Source of the DNA: Owenia fusiformis
Lineage: Eukaryota; Annelida; Polychaeta; Sabellida; Oweniidae
Direction: 5' to 3'
DNA: 64,000 nucleotides
NCBI GenBank assembly: GCA_903813345.2
Contig: CAIIXF020000011.1
Span: forward strand, 5,604,571 to 5,668,570
Under the pieces are notes generated by a model that was given only the letters and a program-made list of their open reading frames with translations, had not been told where the DNA came from and made no database searches. Of this stretch, positions 25,023 to 36,003 are shown in pieces (the stretch's first letter is position 1; each line of letters starts with the position of its first letter). A program made the position numbers and the translations under genes.

Positions 25023-25437
25023 CAGGGCTGTCAACTTGGGACCATCTAACATGCGTGACTTCCAAATGTTGAACACCTTCCTTCAAACTTTGGACAGCTT
25101 CAGTGAAATTGGTATTTTGGACACCTAAATTTTTTCCAGGGGGGGGGGGGGTAGGTGTAAATTTTTTCGAAACAAATGCGTGATATATACACATATTTTG
25201 TACAGAATGCGTGACATAAACGGCAATCGCGTGCAAAAACCGAACGGAATGCGTTCGCTTTTTTTCGCCGTTTGGTATTTTACCGTGTCGCGATTTCACG
25301 AAAAACAATTTTTTAAAATTTCAGCAAAATGCGTGATTTGCGTGATATTTGATCATACACGCTAAATTGATGCGTGATTTCTATTTTTCAGCAAATGCGT
25401 GACAATCACGCCTAATGCGTGAGGGTTGACAGGGCAG
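25023..25437. mobile_element. Nonautonomous TIR element with 6-bp TSD (unit 1)
   Basis: CAGGGCTGTCAAC at the left and GTTGACAGGGCAG at the right are imperfect TIRs flanked by CTCTTA on both sides (25017-25022 and 25438-25443). The interior contains many TGCGTGA motifs. Unit 3 has the corresponding empty site at about 46250. The same insertion is in unit 2 at 31619-32030. Confidence 0.82.
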
Positions 25438-25526
25438 CTCTTATCTACTTGGCTAAGGTTTTATTTGAAGATACAGTGCCTTATTAAGCAGGTAAATGTG
25501 GTGTATACAGAACACCGAAGAAGGAC

Positions 25527-26555
25527 ACACCATTGGTCCGAATGCCAATTGCCCAAATTCAATGGTAAGAATCCCATTGGCGGTAATCCCAATCGTCCGA
25601 ATTTAATGGTAAGAATCCTATTGGTGCAAATCCCAATCGTCCGAATTTAATGGTAAGAATCCTATTGGTTCAAATCCCAATCGTCCAAATAAAATGGTAA
25701 GAATCCTATTGGTGCGAATCCCAATCGTCCAAATTCAATGGTAAGAATCCTATTGGTGGAATCCCAATCGTCCAAATTCCATGGTAAGAATCCTATTGGT
25801 GCGAATCCCAATCGTCCGAATTTAATGGTAAGAATCCTATTGGTGCAAATCCCAATCGTCCAATTTCAATGGTAAGAATCCTATTGGTGCGAATCCCAAT
25901 CGTCCTAATTCAATGGTAAGAATCCTATTGGTGCAAATCCCAATCGTCCAATTTCAATGGTAAGAATCCTATTGGTGCGAATCCCAATCGTCCTAATTCA
26001 ATGGTAAGAATCCTATTGGTGCGAATCCCAATCGTCCGAATTTAATGGTAAGAATCCTATTGGTGCGAATCCCAATCGTCCGAATTTAATGGTAAGAATC
26101 CTATTGGTGCAAATCCCAATCGTCCAATTTCAATGGTAAGAATCCTATTGGTGCGAATCCCAATCGTCCTAATTCAATGGTAAGAATCCCATTGGTGGAA
26201 TCCCAATCGTCCAAATTCCATGGTAAGAATCCTATTGGTGCGAATCCCAATCGTCCTAATTCAATGGTAAGAATCCTATTGGTGCGAATCCCAATCGTCC
26301 TAATTCAATGGTAAGAATCCCATTGGTGGGAATACCAATCGTCCGAATTTAATGGTAAGAATGCTACTGGTGCGAATCCCAAATCGTCCTAATTCAATGG
26401 TAAGAATCCTATTGGTGCGAATCCCAATCGTCCAAATTCAATGGTAAGAATCCTATTGGTGCGAATCCCAATCGTCCTAATTCAATGGTAAGAATCCCAT
26501 TGGTACGAATCCAAATGTTCCGAAACCCGCATGTCTGAATCCCGTTCGTCCGAAA
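25527..26555. repeat. 44-bp minisatellite downstream of copy 1
   Basis: More than 20 copies of a 44-bp unit built from AATCCTATTGGTGCGAATCC, CAATCGTCC, AAATTCAATGGTAAG. Each unit carries GGTAAG, and the CCTATTGG/CCAATCG parts are near-complementary, so units can form short hairpins. Also present after copies 2 and 3. Confidence 0.95.
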
Positions 26556-27036
26556 CCTAATGATTGTCGATATGTTATTTTATTTTAATGTTTAAACAAA
26601 CGTCTGAGACGCTAAAGTTGTTCCGATTTGATGGAAAAACTTTCTTAAGTCCATTTACACCCCCCTTAAATGATTGATGAGTGCCTGCCGGGTGTGAGGT
26701 CGGGCTCGGCCGAGTGAGCACCTCTTGCTGTATACGCCCCATCCACTGTGATATACACAGTGGAACACCCGTGACAGAACACCTTCCCCAGGGTTGGTGC
26801 CTGGTAGTTAAATTAAGCTTTTAGGTGTACTAATAGTTAGAGCTACTGCATGTCTGTTGACATACATCATATCATTATATTAATTTTGATCAGAAGGCAA
26901 AAGGCTGAAACAGAAGCATCGTCATAAGATCTGTGTTACTAGCTGCTATATTAAACATTCTTAGGGTGACCAATTATCCAAAATGGTATTTAAATATGAT
27001 TTTGATTATTAAATGATAATTTTTAGAAGGATTTCA

Positions 27037-27548
27037 TGTTTTATCCCCATTTCGTCCCTTCCCACTTCGCCCCTTCCCATTTTGCCCCTCATTTATTCCC
27101 ATTTTGCCCCTTTCCCAATTCGCCCTTTTCCCATCTCGCCCCTTCCCATTTTGCCCCTTTGGCATTTCACCCCTTTCCCGTGTTGCCTCCTTCCCATATC
27201 GCCCCTTTCCCTTATCGCCCCTTCCCATTTCGCCCCTTCCCATGTCGCCCCTTCCCATTTCGCCCATTCCCATTTTAGATCAATAACAGGTTTTGTTCAA
27301 ATATTATTCAATTATTTAGGGGCAAAATGGGAAGGGGCGAAATGGGAATAAATGAGGGGCGAAATGGGAAAGAGGACAATTGGGAAGGGGCGAAGGGGGA
27401 ATGATAGGAGGCTGTGATATCTCACGAAATGGGAAGGGGGCTGAATGGGACAGGGGCGAAATGGAATGGGGGCAAAATGGGTAAGGGGCAATTTGGGAAA
27501 GGGGCGAAATGGGAAGGGAGAAAAGTGGAAAGGGGCGAAATGGGAAGA
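27037..27548. repeat. Palindromic pyrimidine/purine minisatellite
   Basis: The left half repeats CCCATTTYGCCCCTT about 14 times; the right half repeats its complement, GAAGGGGCGAAATGGG. The two halves flank a 60-bp spacer, so the array is a large inverted repeat that could form a hairpin. It generates several spurious Ser/Pro/Phe ORFs. Confidence 0.92.
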
Positions 27549-27554
27549 CACCGG

Positions 27555-27900
27555 ATTTCATCTGTATTTAATCAGTATTGGAGCTGTACTAGAGCGGTAT
27601 TAAATATCCCTGTCCAATACCGATGCATCGGTATTTGATCGGTATTTGATCGGTACTTGATCGGTATTGGAGTTTCACTGAAGCCATATTAAATAGCATA
27701 GTCCTATACCGGTGCATCGTTATTAGAGCTATATAAGATCGGTACTAGGTCGGTATTTGGTCGGTATTTGGTTAAAGCTGATTGGCTGACAGGACTTCTA
27801 AATTAGCTTATATGCATGATAAATTTTAGCAGGATTTCATCGGTATTAGTTCGGTATTAGACAACTACATAAGGTCGGTATAAGGTCGGCATTTAATATG
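27555..27900. repeat. CGGTATT-rich degenerate repeat
   Basis: GATCGGTATTTGATCGGTA and GCGGTATTAAAT motifs recur at irregular intervals. Similar sequence occurs at 41232-41570 and, more divergent, at 34690-34920. Confidence 0.65.
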
Positions 27901-28956
27901 CAACGTCCATTGGATTTTTTCACTTGGGTCCGATTAAAGTCTGGAAAATCATTCGTGGCCCTCAGAGGGTAATTTGGAACTGCTATCTAGATTACAGGGT
28001 ATGGTTTTATTTAAAATGATTTCAAAGGAAAATATTTTGTGATTATTAGACTAATTTGTATGCTCTTTGTTATTGATAGGTTTTCGTATTATTGAAAGAA
28101 AATATAAATAACCTAGAATATTGTAAACTGATCCTGATTATGAAGCAAATATTGTATTATATTTATTATACATTGTAGGTCATATTTCTAGCCTATTCAA
28201 AATTCTTTAACGCTAAAACGGTGAAAAAGATATTGCAAAAGGAAAACTGCAACTTTATAAATGTTCCACTCCCCCCCCCCTATCTTAACCCTGCCACCCC
28301 TACCCTCTTTGCCACAAGATTACAGTCAAGACAAACGATATGATTTCATCTCTCTTGGGTTTGATAAGAGTACTAGATATTTTTAAAATAAATACCAGAC
28401 GCTTGTATGAACTCATTTTTGTGGGACATTTTGTGAACCACTGAAACGTGTCCCGTTTTGCTCCTAAGTCTTCCTAATTTTACATGTTTTGCAACGTAAG
28501 TTTTTAGATATAAATAGCCGATCTGAGTTTGCCATACAAGAAAGTAAAGTGACCATCTCTGAATATTTAACGGCACAGATTCTTTGAATGAATGCCCATT
28601 TTAATATTTCATAACTATATGATGTTCTACATTTTCAGTCTTTAGAATCTCATTTGAAATACATAGAAATGGTAATTATTGTCAATATTTTTTATGATTT
28701 ATATGAAATAAATTTGAGATCTTGCTTCTAAGTTTAACTAAATGGCTCTATCAAATGTGAGGGGATGACTTAAACCTTATTATACGAGGCCTGTTATTGA
28801 AATGTAATTCGGGAGGGGTGTTTTGAAGTTGCGACTTGTCCAATAAACCGTTCACTGGGTTTTGCGAAACACCTTGTCAGTGAAAGGGTAGATAGAAGCG
28901 AGCTGTGGCCAATGGATAAATAGAGAGAGAGGAAATAAATAAAATAAAAACCTATA

Positions 28957-29285
28957 CCTATAGAGGAAGGGATAGAAGTAAAAGAATTATATAATTGAGA
29001 AATGGTATAATTAGAGACGCAGGTAATAATTATAAATAACATAGCACTTTATTGTAATTAATTATATACGATCGTTTACCTATAGAGGAAGGGATAGAAG
29101 TAAAAGAATTATATAATTGAGAAATGGTATAATTAGAGACGCAGGTAATAATTATAAATAACAAGCACTTTATTGTAATTAATTATATACGATCGTTTAC
29201 CTATAGAGGGAGGGATAGAAGTCAAAGAATTATATAATTGAGAAATGGTATAATTAGTGACGCAGGTAATAATTATAAATATATC
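28957..29285. repeat. About 121-bp tandem repeat, 2.7 copies (unit 2)
   Basis: The unit begins CCTATAGAGGAAGGGATAGAA and contains GACGCAGGTAATAATTATAAA and ATATACGATCG. Starts at 28957, 29079 and 29200. Unit 3 has fewer copies (43677-43880). Confidence 0.92.
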
Positions 29286-29497
29286 CTTCGTAAGAATAAT
29301 GTTTTACTGATAAGTGATTATTGATATAAGTGATGCTTGCAGTAATTATAAAAATGATAGTATGTTATCATAATCAATTCAATTATTTAATCGCGTAGCG
29401 TTATTTTTCCAGTCTTGTATTGCAACGCCAAGAGAAGAAATTACACGTGGAGATCTAAGAAACATATAGTGTTTTCAGTTCAGCTTTGGCACGTAAA

Positions 29498-31306
29498 ATG
29501 AAGTGTTGCCTGTATTACATCATTTTTGTTATATTCACAAGGCATACATTCGAAACCGGAGAAATGAACTATACTGGTCCTTTTAAAGGCATACGGAAAC
29601 TTAATGGAGGCGAAAACGTACGCGAAATCAGAGATACATCTCCACAACAGAATATCAGTATCAAAACTGAAAATGAAATGGAGAAAAAAACATGTGATCA
29701 GAAAATGCGCACGTGTAAGGACAGATGCGGTGTGCCGAAATATACGAGCAGTCTCAGTGAGTTTTACTGCCAATGTGACGACAAATGTGCCCACTACCAA
29801 GATTGTTGTGCTGATTTTGAGAGCGAGTGCAGCATCAACTACAACAACACCAAATATGGTGAATTGACGAGTGGGGAAAGATCTAAATATGGTTGTATCA
29901 AAATAAGCCAAACAGAGATATTGTACATGGACCAAACGTGTGCAAGCGAGCATTTTGGGACTGATTTAGAAGAAAAATGTAGGAACAGAAATACCCTCCT
30001 CAGTTTATTACCAGCATCTGACGTCGAAACAGGTAGTTTATGTATATTGACGTAATTTAATTCTAAGTTAAATCATGTAATTTATATATAAATATGTCGA
30101 CTTTTCCTATAGATTGTACATGCGTGAAGTTATTACAAAATTGGTTTTGACGCTTATCTGAAAAATAACAGTAAACAAATTAATATCTCCTGGAAATCAT
30201 TTTTACAGTGCTTCTAAATTAATTGAGTCCCTTTTGGTGATATTTGATGGAGGGACGTTTATGAGAAAATTGTAGGCCCAAGCTCACCTCCTTCAAATTT
30301 TGTTCCAGGTATACAGTAAAGCAACATATTTTGCGCAAGATGTAACAATGTCAAGTCTCCTGTATTGTGGCAGACAAAATACAGGTGTGATCGAGACGTA
30401 TTGGATAAGTCGGATTTTCAGAACCCTGGACTAAATACCTTAACGAGAGTTATGAATTCCCCTTTTTGTTCTGTTGAGTATATCGCTCCTTCAAATGATA
30501 ATCTACAACCGAGGCCATGCATCCCAACTATCCATACATGTCCGGATGGAACAGATCGTTTGCTGGCCTATCGGTGTGCGAACTCTAACTTAGACCCTTA
30601 TTCTACATACAAACAAAAATACCATGCCTATCATAACTGGTATTGCCTCATATGTACAGAAACTGAACGTCCATTGCCTTCGTGTACCGTACGATTGAGT
30701 CATCTAAGGAGCCCAAACTTACCCTTGTTTTCGTTTAAATTAATGGTGGATGTGACATCTGAGAATGGAATAAGACTGAGGTCTCAAGCTGATCATGGCA
30801 TCGATGGATTAGATGTTGAGGTAGGGTGTAACTCGGACAATATTTGCAAGGCTTTAACTTGCCCAAAAGCGTATGTACGAGATGGGAATGAATGCAAATT
30901 GGTGAGCACCATTGTTCCAGTACAAATCATCTGCTATTTCTACATTGACCCGGAAGATCATGTATTTCATGCCATCAAGACTTACATCAAACAAATTTTT
31001 GATCTAGTTGGTCTCATTTTAATCCGCCATGTTCGTGTTTATGATCAATTCATATTTAATACATCTTTCCCTAAAAACTCCACTTCGCCTCAGATTTACA
31101 AGGAGATGGTATCAGACTCCGAACGCATGAAAGAAGAAGTTGGAATCGCTTTAACACAGCTTAAGGACATCAATGTCACGTATGATATGTCGTTTATAAA
31201 ACATAGGGTCGGTCATGTCATGGAAAAGGTGACAAATAGTGGATCTCAAACCGGTTCCGGAATGGAATGGATGTTTTACATATTTTTGTTGATGAAAATA
31301 TGTTAA
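29498..31306 (+). CDS. Somatomedin-B/CAxCN ectodomain protein, copy 2
   Basis: Exons 29498-30032 and 30309-31306, same intron position, phase and length (276 bp) as copy 1; 510 aa. All somatomedin-B cysteines, the CARCNN motif and the hydrophobic C-terminal tail are kept. In exon 1 it shares variants with copy 3 (GEMNYTG, LNGGEN, QNIS); in exon 2 and the intron it is almost identical to copy 1. Differences from copy 1 in exon 2 are few (for example KNST for KNYT, MEWMFYIFLLM for MAWMFYIFLFM). Intact and presumably functional; role unknown. Confidence 0.9.
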
Positions 31307-31366
31307 GAGAACAAATGCACGTGGACTCACATTCATGGCAATTTTGTTCATAAAACTGAAATTGTA

Positions 31367-31372
31367 AATAAA
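31367..31372 (+). terminator. Poly(A) signal AATAAA of copy 2
   Basis: AATAAA 61 bases after the stop, at the same place as in copy 1. Confidence 0.75.
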
Positions 31373-31618
31373 AAAGAATTGTCAGAGATGTTGTAATCAA
31401 TTTCATGTCTCAAATAGACAACACAGTTTAAGTTGAATAGAAAATCGGAACGAAAACTTACAACGTATAAATCGCATAGCTACATGTAGCTATCTCGTTC
31501 ACCCAAATTTCCTTCGTTATATTGACGAAACTTATGACTTAGATCGAGAAGACAATATTTGAGAGACACAAAGAATTGCAATTGAAAATTCTTTACAAAA
31601 GTGTTCCAGGGACTCTTA

Positions 31619-32030
31619 CAGGGCTGTCAACTTGGGACCATCTAACATGTGTGACTTCCAAATGTTGAACACCTTCCTTCAAACTTTGGACAGCTTCAGT
31701 GAAATTGGTATTTTGGACACCTAAATTTTTTCCAGGGGGGGGGGGTAGGTGTAAATTTTTTCGAAACGAATGCGTGAAATATACACATATTTTGCACAAA
31801 ATGCGTGACATAAACAGCAATCGCGTGCAAAAACCGAACGGAATGCGTTCGCTTTTTTTCGCCGTTCGGTATATTACCGTGTCGCGATTTCACCAAAAAT
31901 TTTTTTTAAAATTTCAGCAAAATGCGTGATGTGCGTGATATTTGATCATACACGCTAAATTGATGCGTGATTTCTATTTTTCAGCAAATGCGTGACAATC
32001 ACGCCTAATGCGTGAGGGTTGACAGGGCAG
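31619..32030. mobile_element. Nonautonomous TIR element with 6-bp TSD (unit 2)
   Basis: Orthologous to the insertion at 25023-25437: same TIRs and the same CTCTTA flanks (31613-31618 and 32031-32036). It was therefore present before units 1 and 2 separated. Confidence 0.82.
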
Positions 32031-32107
32031 CTCTTATCTACTTGGCTAAGGTTTTATTTGAAGATACAGTGCCTTATTAAGCAGGTAAAGGTGTATACAG
32101 AACACCG

Positions 32108-33060
32108 AAGAAGGACACATGCACCATTGGTCCGAATGCCAATTGCCCGAATTCAATGGTAAGAATCCCATTGGCGGGAATCCCAATCGTCCGAATTTAA
32201 TGGTAAGAATCCTATTGGTGCAAATCCCAATCGTCCGAATTTAATGGTAAGAATCCTATTGGTGCAAATCCCAATCGTCCAAATTAAATGGTAAGAATCC
32301 TATTGGTGCGAATCCCAATCGTCCAAATTCAATGGTAAGAATCCCATTGGCGGGAATCCCAATCGTCCGAATTTAATGGTAAGAATCCTATTGGTGCAAA
32401 TCCCAATCGTCCGAATTTAATGGTAAGAATCCTATTGGTGCAAATCCCAATCGTCCAAATTAAATGGTAAGAATCCTATTGGTGCGAATCCCAATCATCC
32501 AAATTCAATGGTAAGAATCCCATTGGCGGGAATCCCAATCGTCCGAATTTAATGGTAAGAATCCTATTGGTGCAAATCCCAATCGTCCGAATTTAATGGT
32601 AAGAATCCTATTGGTGCGAATCCCAATCGTCCAAATTCAATGGTAAGAATCCCATTGGCGGGAATCCCAATCGTCCGAATTTAATGGTAAGAATCATATT
32701 GGTGCGAATCCGAATCGTCCTAATTCAATGGTAAGAATCCTATTGGTGCGAATCCCAATCGTCCAAATTCCATGGTAAGAATCCTATTGGTGCGAATCCC
32801 AATCGTCCTAATTCAATGGTAAGAATCCCATTGGTGGGAATACCAATCGTCCGAATTTAATGGTAAGAATGCTACAGGTGCGAATCCCAATCGTCCTAAT
32901 TCAATGGTAAGAATCCTATTGGTGCGAATCCCAATCGTCCAAATTCAATGGTAAGAATCCTATTGGTGCGAATCCCAATCGTCCTAATTCAATGGTAAGA
33001 ATCCCATTGGTACGAATCCAAATGTTCCGAAACCCGAAACCTGCATGTCTGAATCCCGTT
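32108..33060. repeat. 44-bp minisatellite downstream of copy 2
   Basis: About 20 copies of the same unit as at 25527. A higher-order repeat of about 175 bp (four units beginning with an AATCCCATTGGCGGG variant) is visible at 32160-32690. The array ends in CCGAAACC and GAATCCCGTTCGTCCG as after copy 1. Confidence 0.95.
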
Positions 33061-34625
33061 CGTCCGAAAGCTAATGATTGTCGATATGTTATTTTATCGT
33101 CTTCGTCTCTTTCCGATACAAAATTTCTCGAACAGAATATATCCTGTATTGCACTTCAAATCATTCAATAACTTACTTATATTATTGAATTATATATATT
33201 GACGTATTTTGTAGATTTATCCATAAATTCTAACAAAATGTCTCAAATCTTTTGTTCACTTGAAGATATAATACCATTTATATAATATATTATAATTCAA
33301 ATACGATTTTTCAATTTTTTCTAATATAGCAATCGTTTATAATTTTTAAAGCTATATGTATCTTGCAAAAGTGTTACCAATTCTAACATTCTGTGACCTT
33401 TTAAATGTTTCATAATTAAGGATATTATTGTACTCATTTTAGGCTATTATATTCAAATGAATTGAAATAAACATAAACATGCGATACGATTATCTAGTTG
33501 TAAATTAATTATTAATTGAGGAAGAAAGAGAATAGATTAGGATAACCAAAACAACAGAATTGTCAGCTGTCACTCTCATATTATTAATGAGCCCCATAAC
33601 CTAGTTTATTTTTGGAGGCTTTGTTTAAAAAACCTCCTACCTCATACCCACCTACCAACGTACATGGGACATGATACAGTCTTTGAAGGGTTCAATTTTA
33701 AAGATCTTAGTTTATATTATTAAATCTTAGTTTATGATGAATTATAGATGCATTTGTAACGACCCTGGATAGCAAGTTGGTACTACATCCCAGCTGGGTT
33801 CGATTCCCACTCGGGGCATCGGATTTAGCACACTTTCTTTCAATTGTTTTTATCTGGCTTGTTGGACTTATGCTCGCGGTCGTTAGTTATTTATTCCCCT
33901 GGAGCGCACTCGGGTCATTACACATTAAAATGCATCCATATGCCTTTATTTATGGATCTGTCATCTGTCTAGTCATAAAATGAAGCCGGAATTTTAGGTA
34001 AATGTTAATAATTTGAGCTATTTTGAGATTTAATAATCTTTAAAATTGAACCCTTCAATGATTGTATCCTGTTCCACGTAGGTGGGTAGGTGGGTATGAG
34101 GCAGACTGTATGAGGTAAGTTTTTTTTTATACAAAGTTATTTTTGAATAGACGCTGTCATTTACGGATGCCCATACGTCTCAGGAAAGCACTACTTGAAT
34201 GGACATCATGGTGCATAGAAATCATACTTTTACTGTGTGGCTAAACAAAAAACAAGGTTATGGCCAGGGCCACTTAGTAATACCTTTCAGGACGATACGC
34301 TCCCTTTGGCACCATTCTTTTATTTATATACATCAATAAATTGACGATATCTCCAATTCTGTCCATTATTTTTACACAAAATTAGACAATAAAGTTGTTA
34401 AAATATGATAATTCGTATGAACAATTTATTTCAGAGATAAAAAATTTAAAGTATAGGTCCCAGAGTATAGGCAATTTGCAGTTTTTCCCTAAAAACGCTC
34501 TTCGTCACCAGGCCAACATTTTCCTCTTATATGCATGACTTATGTATGCACACCGCGAAGGGGTTTAACGTCTATGAACGGCCGTTAAGCTACTTTTGAA
34601 ATGACTGTGATCCTTCCCCAAGTAA
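33061..34625. repeat. Segmental duplication: tail of unit 2
   Basis: Matches 53046-54890 (tail of unit 3) apart from the insertion at 53357-53734. It includes the tRNA-like stretch. A CCTACCTCATACCCACCTACC motif (33640) and its complement GTAGGTGGGTAGGTGGGTAT (34080) face each other. No protein-coding gene seen. Confidence 0.88.
33760..33819 (+). repeat. tRNA-like sequence with intact B box (unit 2)
   Basis: GGATAGCAAGTTGGTACTAC resembles a D-arm, followed by GGGTTCGATTCCC, a perfect B box/T arm, and ACTCGGGGC. No matching 5' acceptor strand, so a tRNA-derived SINE or tRNA pseudogene is likelier than a functional tRNA. The copy at 54078-54137 keeps the B box. Confidence 0.45.
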
Positions 34626-35085
34626 AAAAATTCTAATTTAGACTTACTTTAGACCTAGTACCGCTCCTTTGCCGCTCATATCCTTCTAAATTACTTGGCG
34701 GAATTGGAACAGTATTAAAATCTGTTAATACCGACTAGCGGGTACTAGAGTTATATTGCATCGGTGTTAAATCTGTTAATACCGACTAGTCGGTACTAGA
34801 GTTATATTACAACGGTGTTAACTTATATTTAATCTTGTTGATACAGACTGAGCGGTATAAGAGCGGTATTACGTTATAAAAAATTAGGACATTTATACTA
34901 GATCGGTGTTAAATTTCCCGCTCTTTTTAAACCAAAAGAAAATGGCTGACAAAGAATGTTCAACTGTAAGAGATTTGGGTAATTTCATGATTTTATAACA
35001 ATAGTATGAAAATGACCAATCAAATATAGATTCAGAAGTTACTGACATACTTGAACATTCTGCATGTCTATTTTGTGAGGGGTAA
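34626..35085. other. Region between unit 2 and the two-ORF LINE
   Basis: About 34690-34920 has three degenerate repeats around GTTAATACCGACTAGTCGGTA and GTACTAGAGTTATATT, akin to the CGGTATT repeats of the unit heads. The exact 5' end of the LINE was not found; no TSD identified. Confidence 0.5.
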
Positions 35086-36003
35086 AATGTAAGTATTGCT
35101 GTGTTATTCCAATTTAGATGGGCAAATCTTCTTTTCTTTGTGAATTTATTATCAACTCTGGCAGCTGCCATTCGGGAAGGTATCGTCCAAGGGGCTCACC
35201 CCCCTCGGTCGACATCTCCCCGAGAGGCACCCACAGCTGAGCAGGCCGAGGGTGGGGGGCTTAATTTTCAGGGAAACACAGCTGATGTCATTAGTATCAC
35301 GCATGATGGATACAATCCAGGTATGCAGGCCCAGGCCATTGCTCCTCCATCGTCCTCTACTTGCTCCATAGAGATCGTAATGAATATGTTCCAGAAACTT
35401 CAACAAGGCCAAGAGACAGTTCTTACTTCAGTCGCCCAAATTCGATCTGATATGGCCAAACAAGAGGCCCGTATTATAGATAAGATTGAGGAAAAGATTG
35501 GAAAATCTGAAACACAGCTGAGATCTGAGATCTCTTCGGCCCAAGAAACTCTGCAAAAACAAATCACAAATCTCGAGGTTGGCTCGACTAAATCGCAGGA
35601 GGTAATACAATTTGTGATAAAAAACTTACAAGCATCAGCTGATCATTCAGACACTGTCCTCATAAATAATCTTATTGAAACTGGACTTAATATTAAGGAT
35701 GTAAAAGTAACTGGCACTGAACGTAAGCCAACTCGTCCTGGGTCTAAGTATCCGGGGCTTGTTATCGCATCTGTTAAGTCAAACCAAGCCAAACAAGCAA
35801 TCATGTCAAAGAAGCGGGAGCTAAAAAACAGTGTTAACTACAAGAATATATATTTAGAGGACTTTCTCACACCGGAAATGTCAAATGTCAATCGTAATCT
35901 CCAAACAGTGCTCAGAGCAGTAGGAAAAGAGAAAAATTTTATAATCCGAAATGGGCGTTTTTATAACAGGACGGCAACTGGGGACCGTACCCACACCACA
36001 TAG
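35086..36003 (+). CDS. LINE ORF1 protein (coiled coil plus RRM-like region)
   Basis: Open frame of about 300 aa ending with TAG at 36001-36003. No in-frame ATG occurs near its 5' end (first about 35322), so the N-terminus is unsure or the copy is 5' truncated. A heptad-rich coiled coil (EKIGKSETQLRSEISSAQET and around) is followed by a region reading KYPGLVIASVKSNQAKQAIM and KNIYLEDFLTPEM, which resembles the RNA-binding and C-terminal domains of LINE ORF1 proteins. It likely binds element RNA as a multimer. The next ORF is in the same frame, separated only by the TAG. Confidence 0.8.
   Translation, partial: NVSIAVLFQFRWANLLFFVNLLSTLAAAIREGIVQGAHPPRSTSPREAPTAEQAEGGGLNFQGNTADVISITHDGYNPGMQAQAIAPPSSSTCSIEIVMNMFQKLQQGQETVLTSVAQIRSDMAKQEARIIDKIEEKIGKSETQLRSEISSAQETLQKQITNLEVGSTKSQEVIQFVIKNLQASADHSDTVLINNLIETGLNIKDVKVTGTERKPTRPGSKYPGLVIASVKSNQAKQAIMSKKRELKNSVNYKNIYLEDFLTPEMSNVNRNLQTVLRAVGKEKNFIIRNGRFYNRTATGDRTHTT

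Larger units (their letters stand above)
26816..29497. repeat. Segmental duplication: upstream part of unit 2
   Basis: Near-identical to 40493-44073 (upstream of copy 3) apart from the LINE insert there. The part 27935-29060 also matches 54893-56717 (upstream of copy 4). It contains the inverted minisatellite (27037-27548), a CGGTATT-rich stretch (27555-27900) and the 120-bp tandem repeats. No gene seen between 27900 and 28950. Confidence 0.9.

Noticed and set aside
25426-25650. 74-aa ORF ending in NPIGGNPNRPN-type repeats
   Set aside because: It is the translated start of the 44-bp minisatellite.
25527-26555. Regularly spaced repeats that might suggest a CRISPR array
   Set aside because: The whole 44-bp unit repeats without unique spacers, in an intron-bearing animal genome; it is a minisatellite.
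27013-27561. Several 60-112-aa Pro/Ser/Phe- or Gly/Lys-rich ORFs (and their copies at 40690-41237)
   Set aside because: Translations of the palindromic CCCATTTCGCCCCTT minisatellite, open on both strands and in several frames; no independent coding evidence.
34942-35117. ATGGCTGACAAAGAATG with a GTAAGAG donor and an AG acceptor at about 35117, suggesting a spliced 5' exon of the LINE or a host gene
   Set aside because: Splicing leads quickly to a stop in the joined frame, and LINEs are not normally spliced; no support beyond short motifs.
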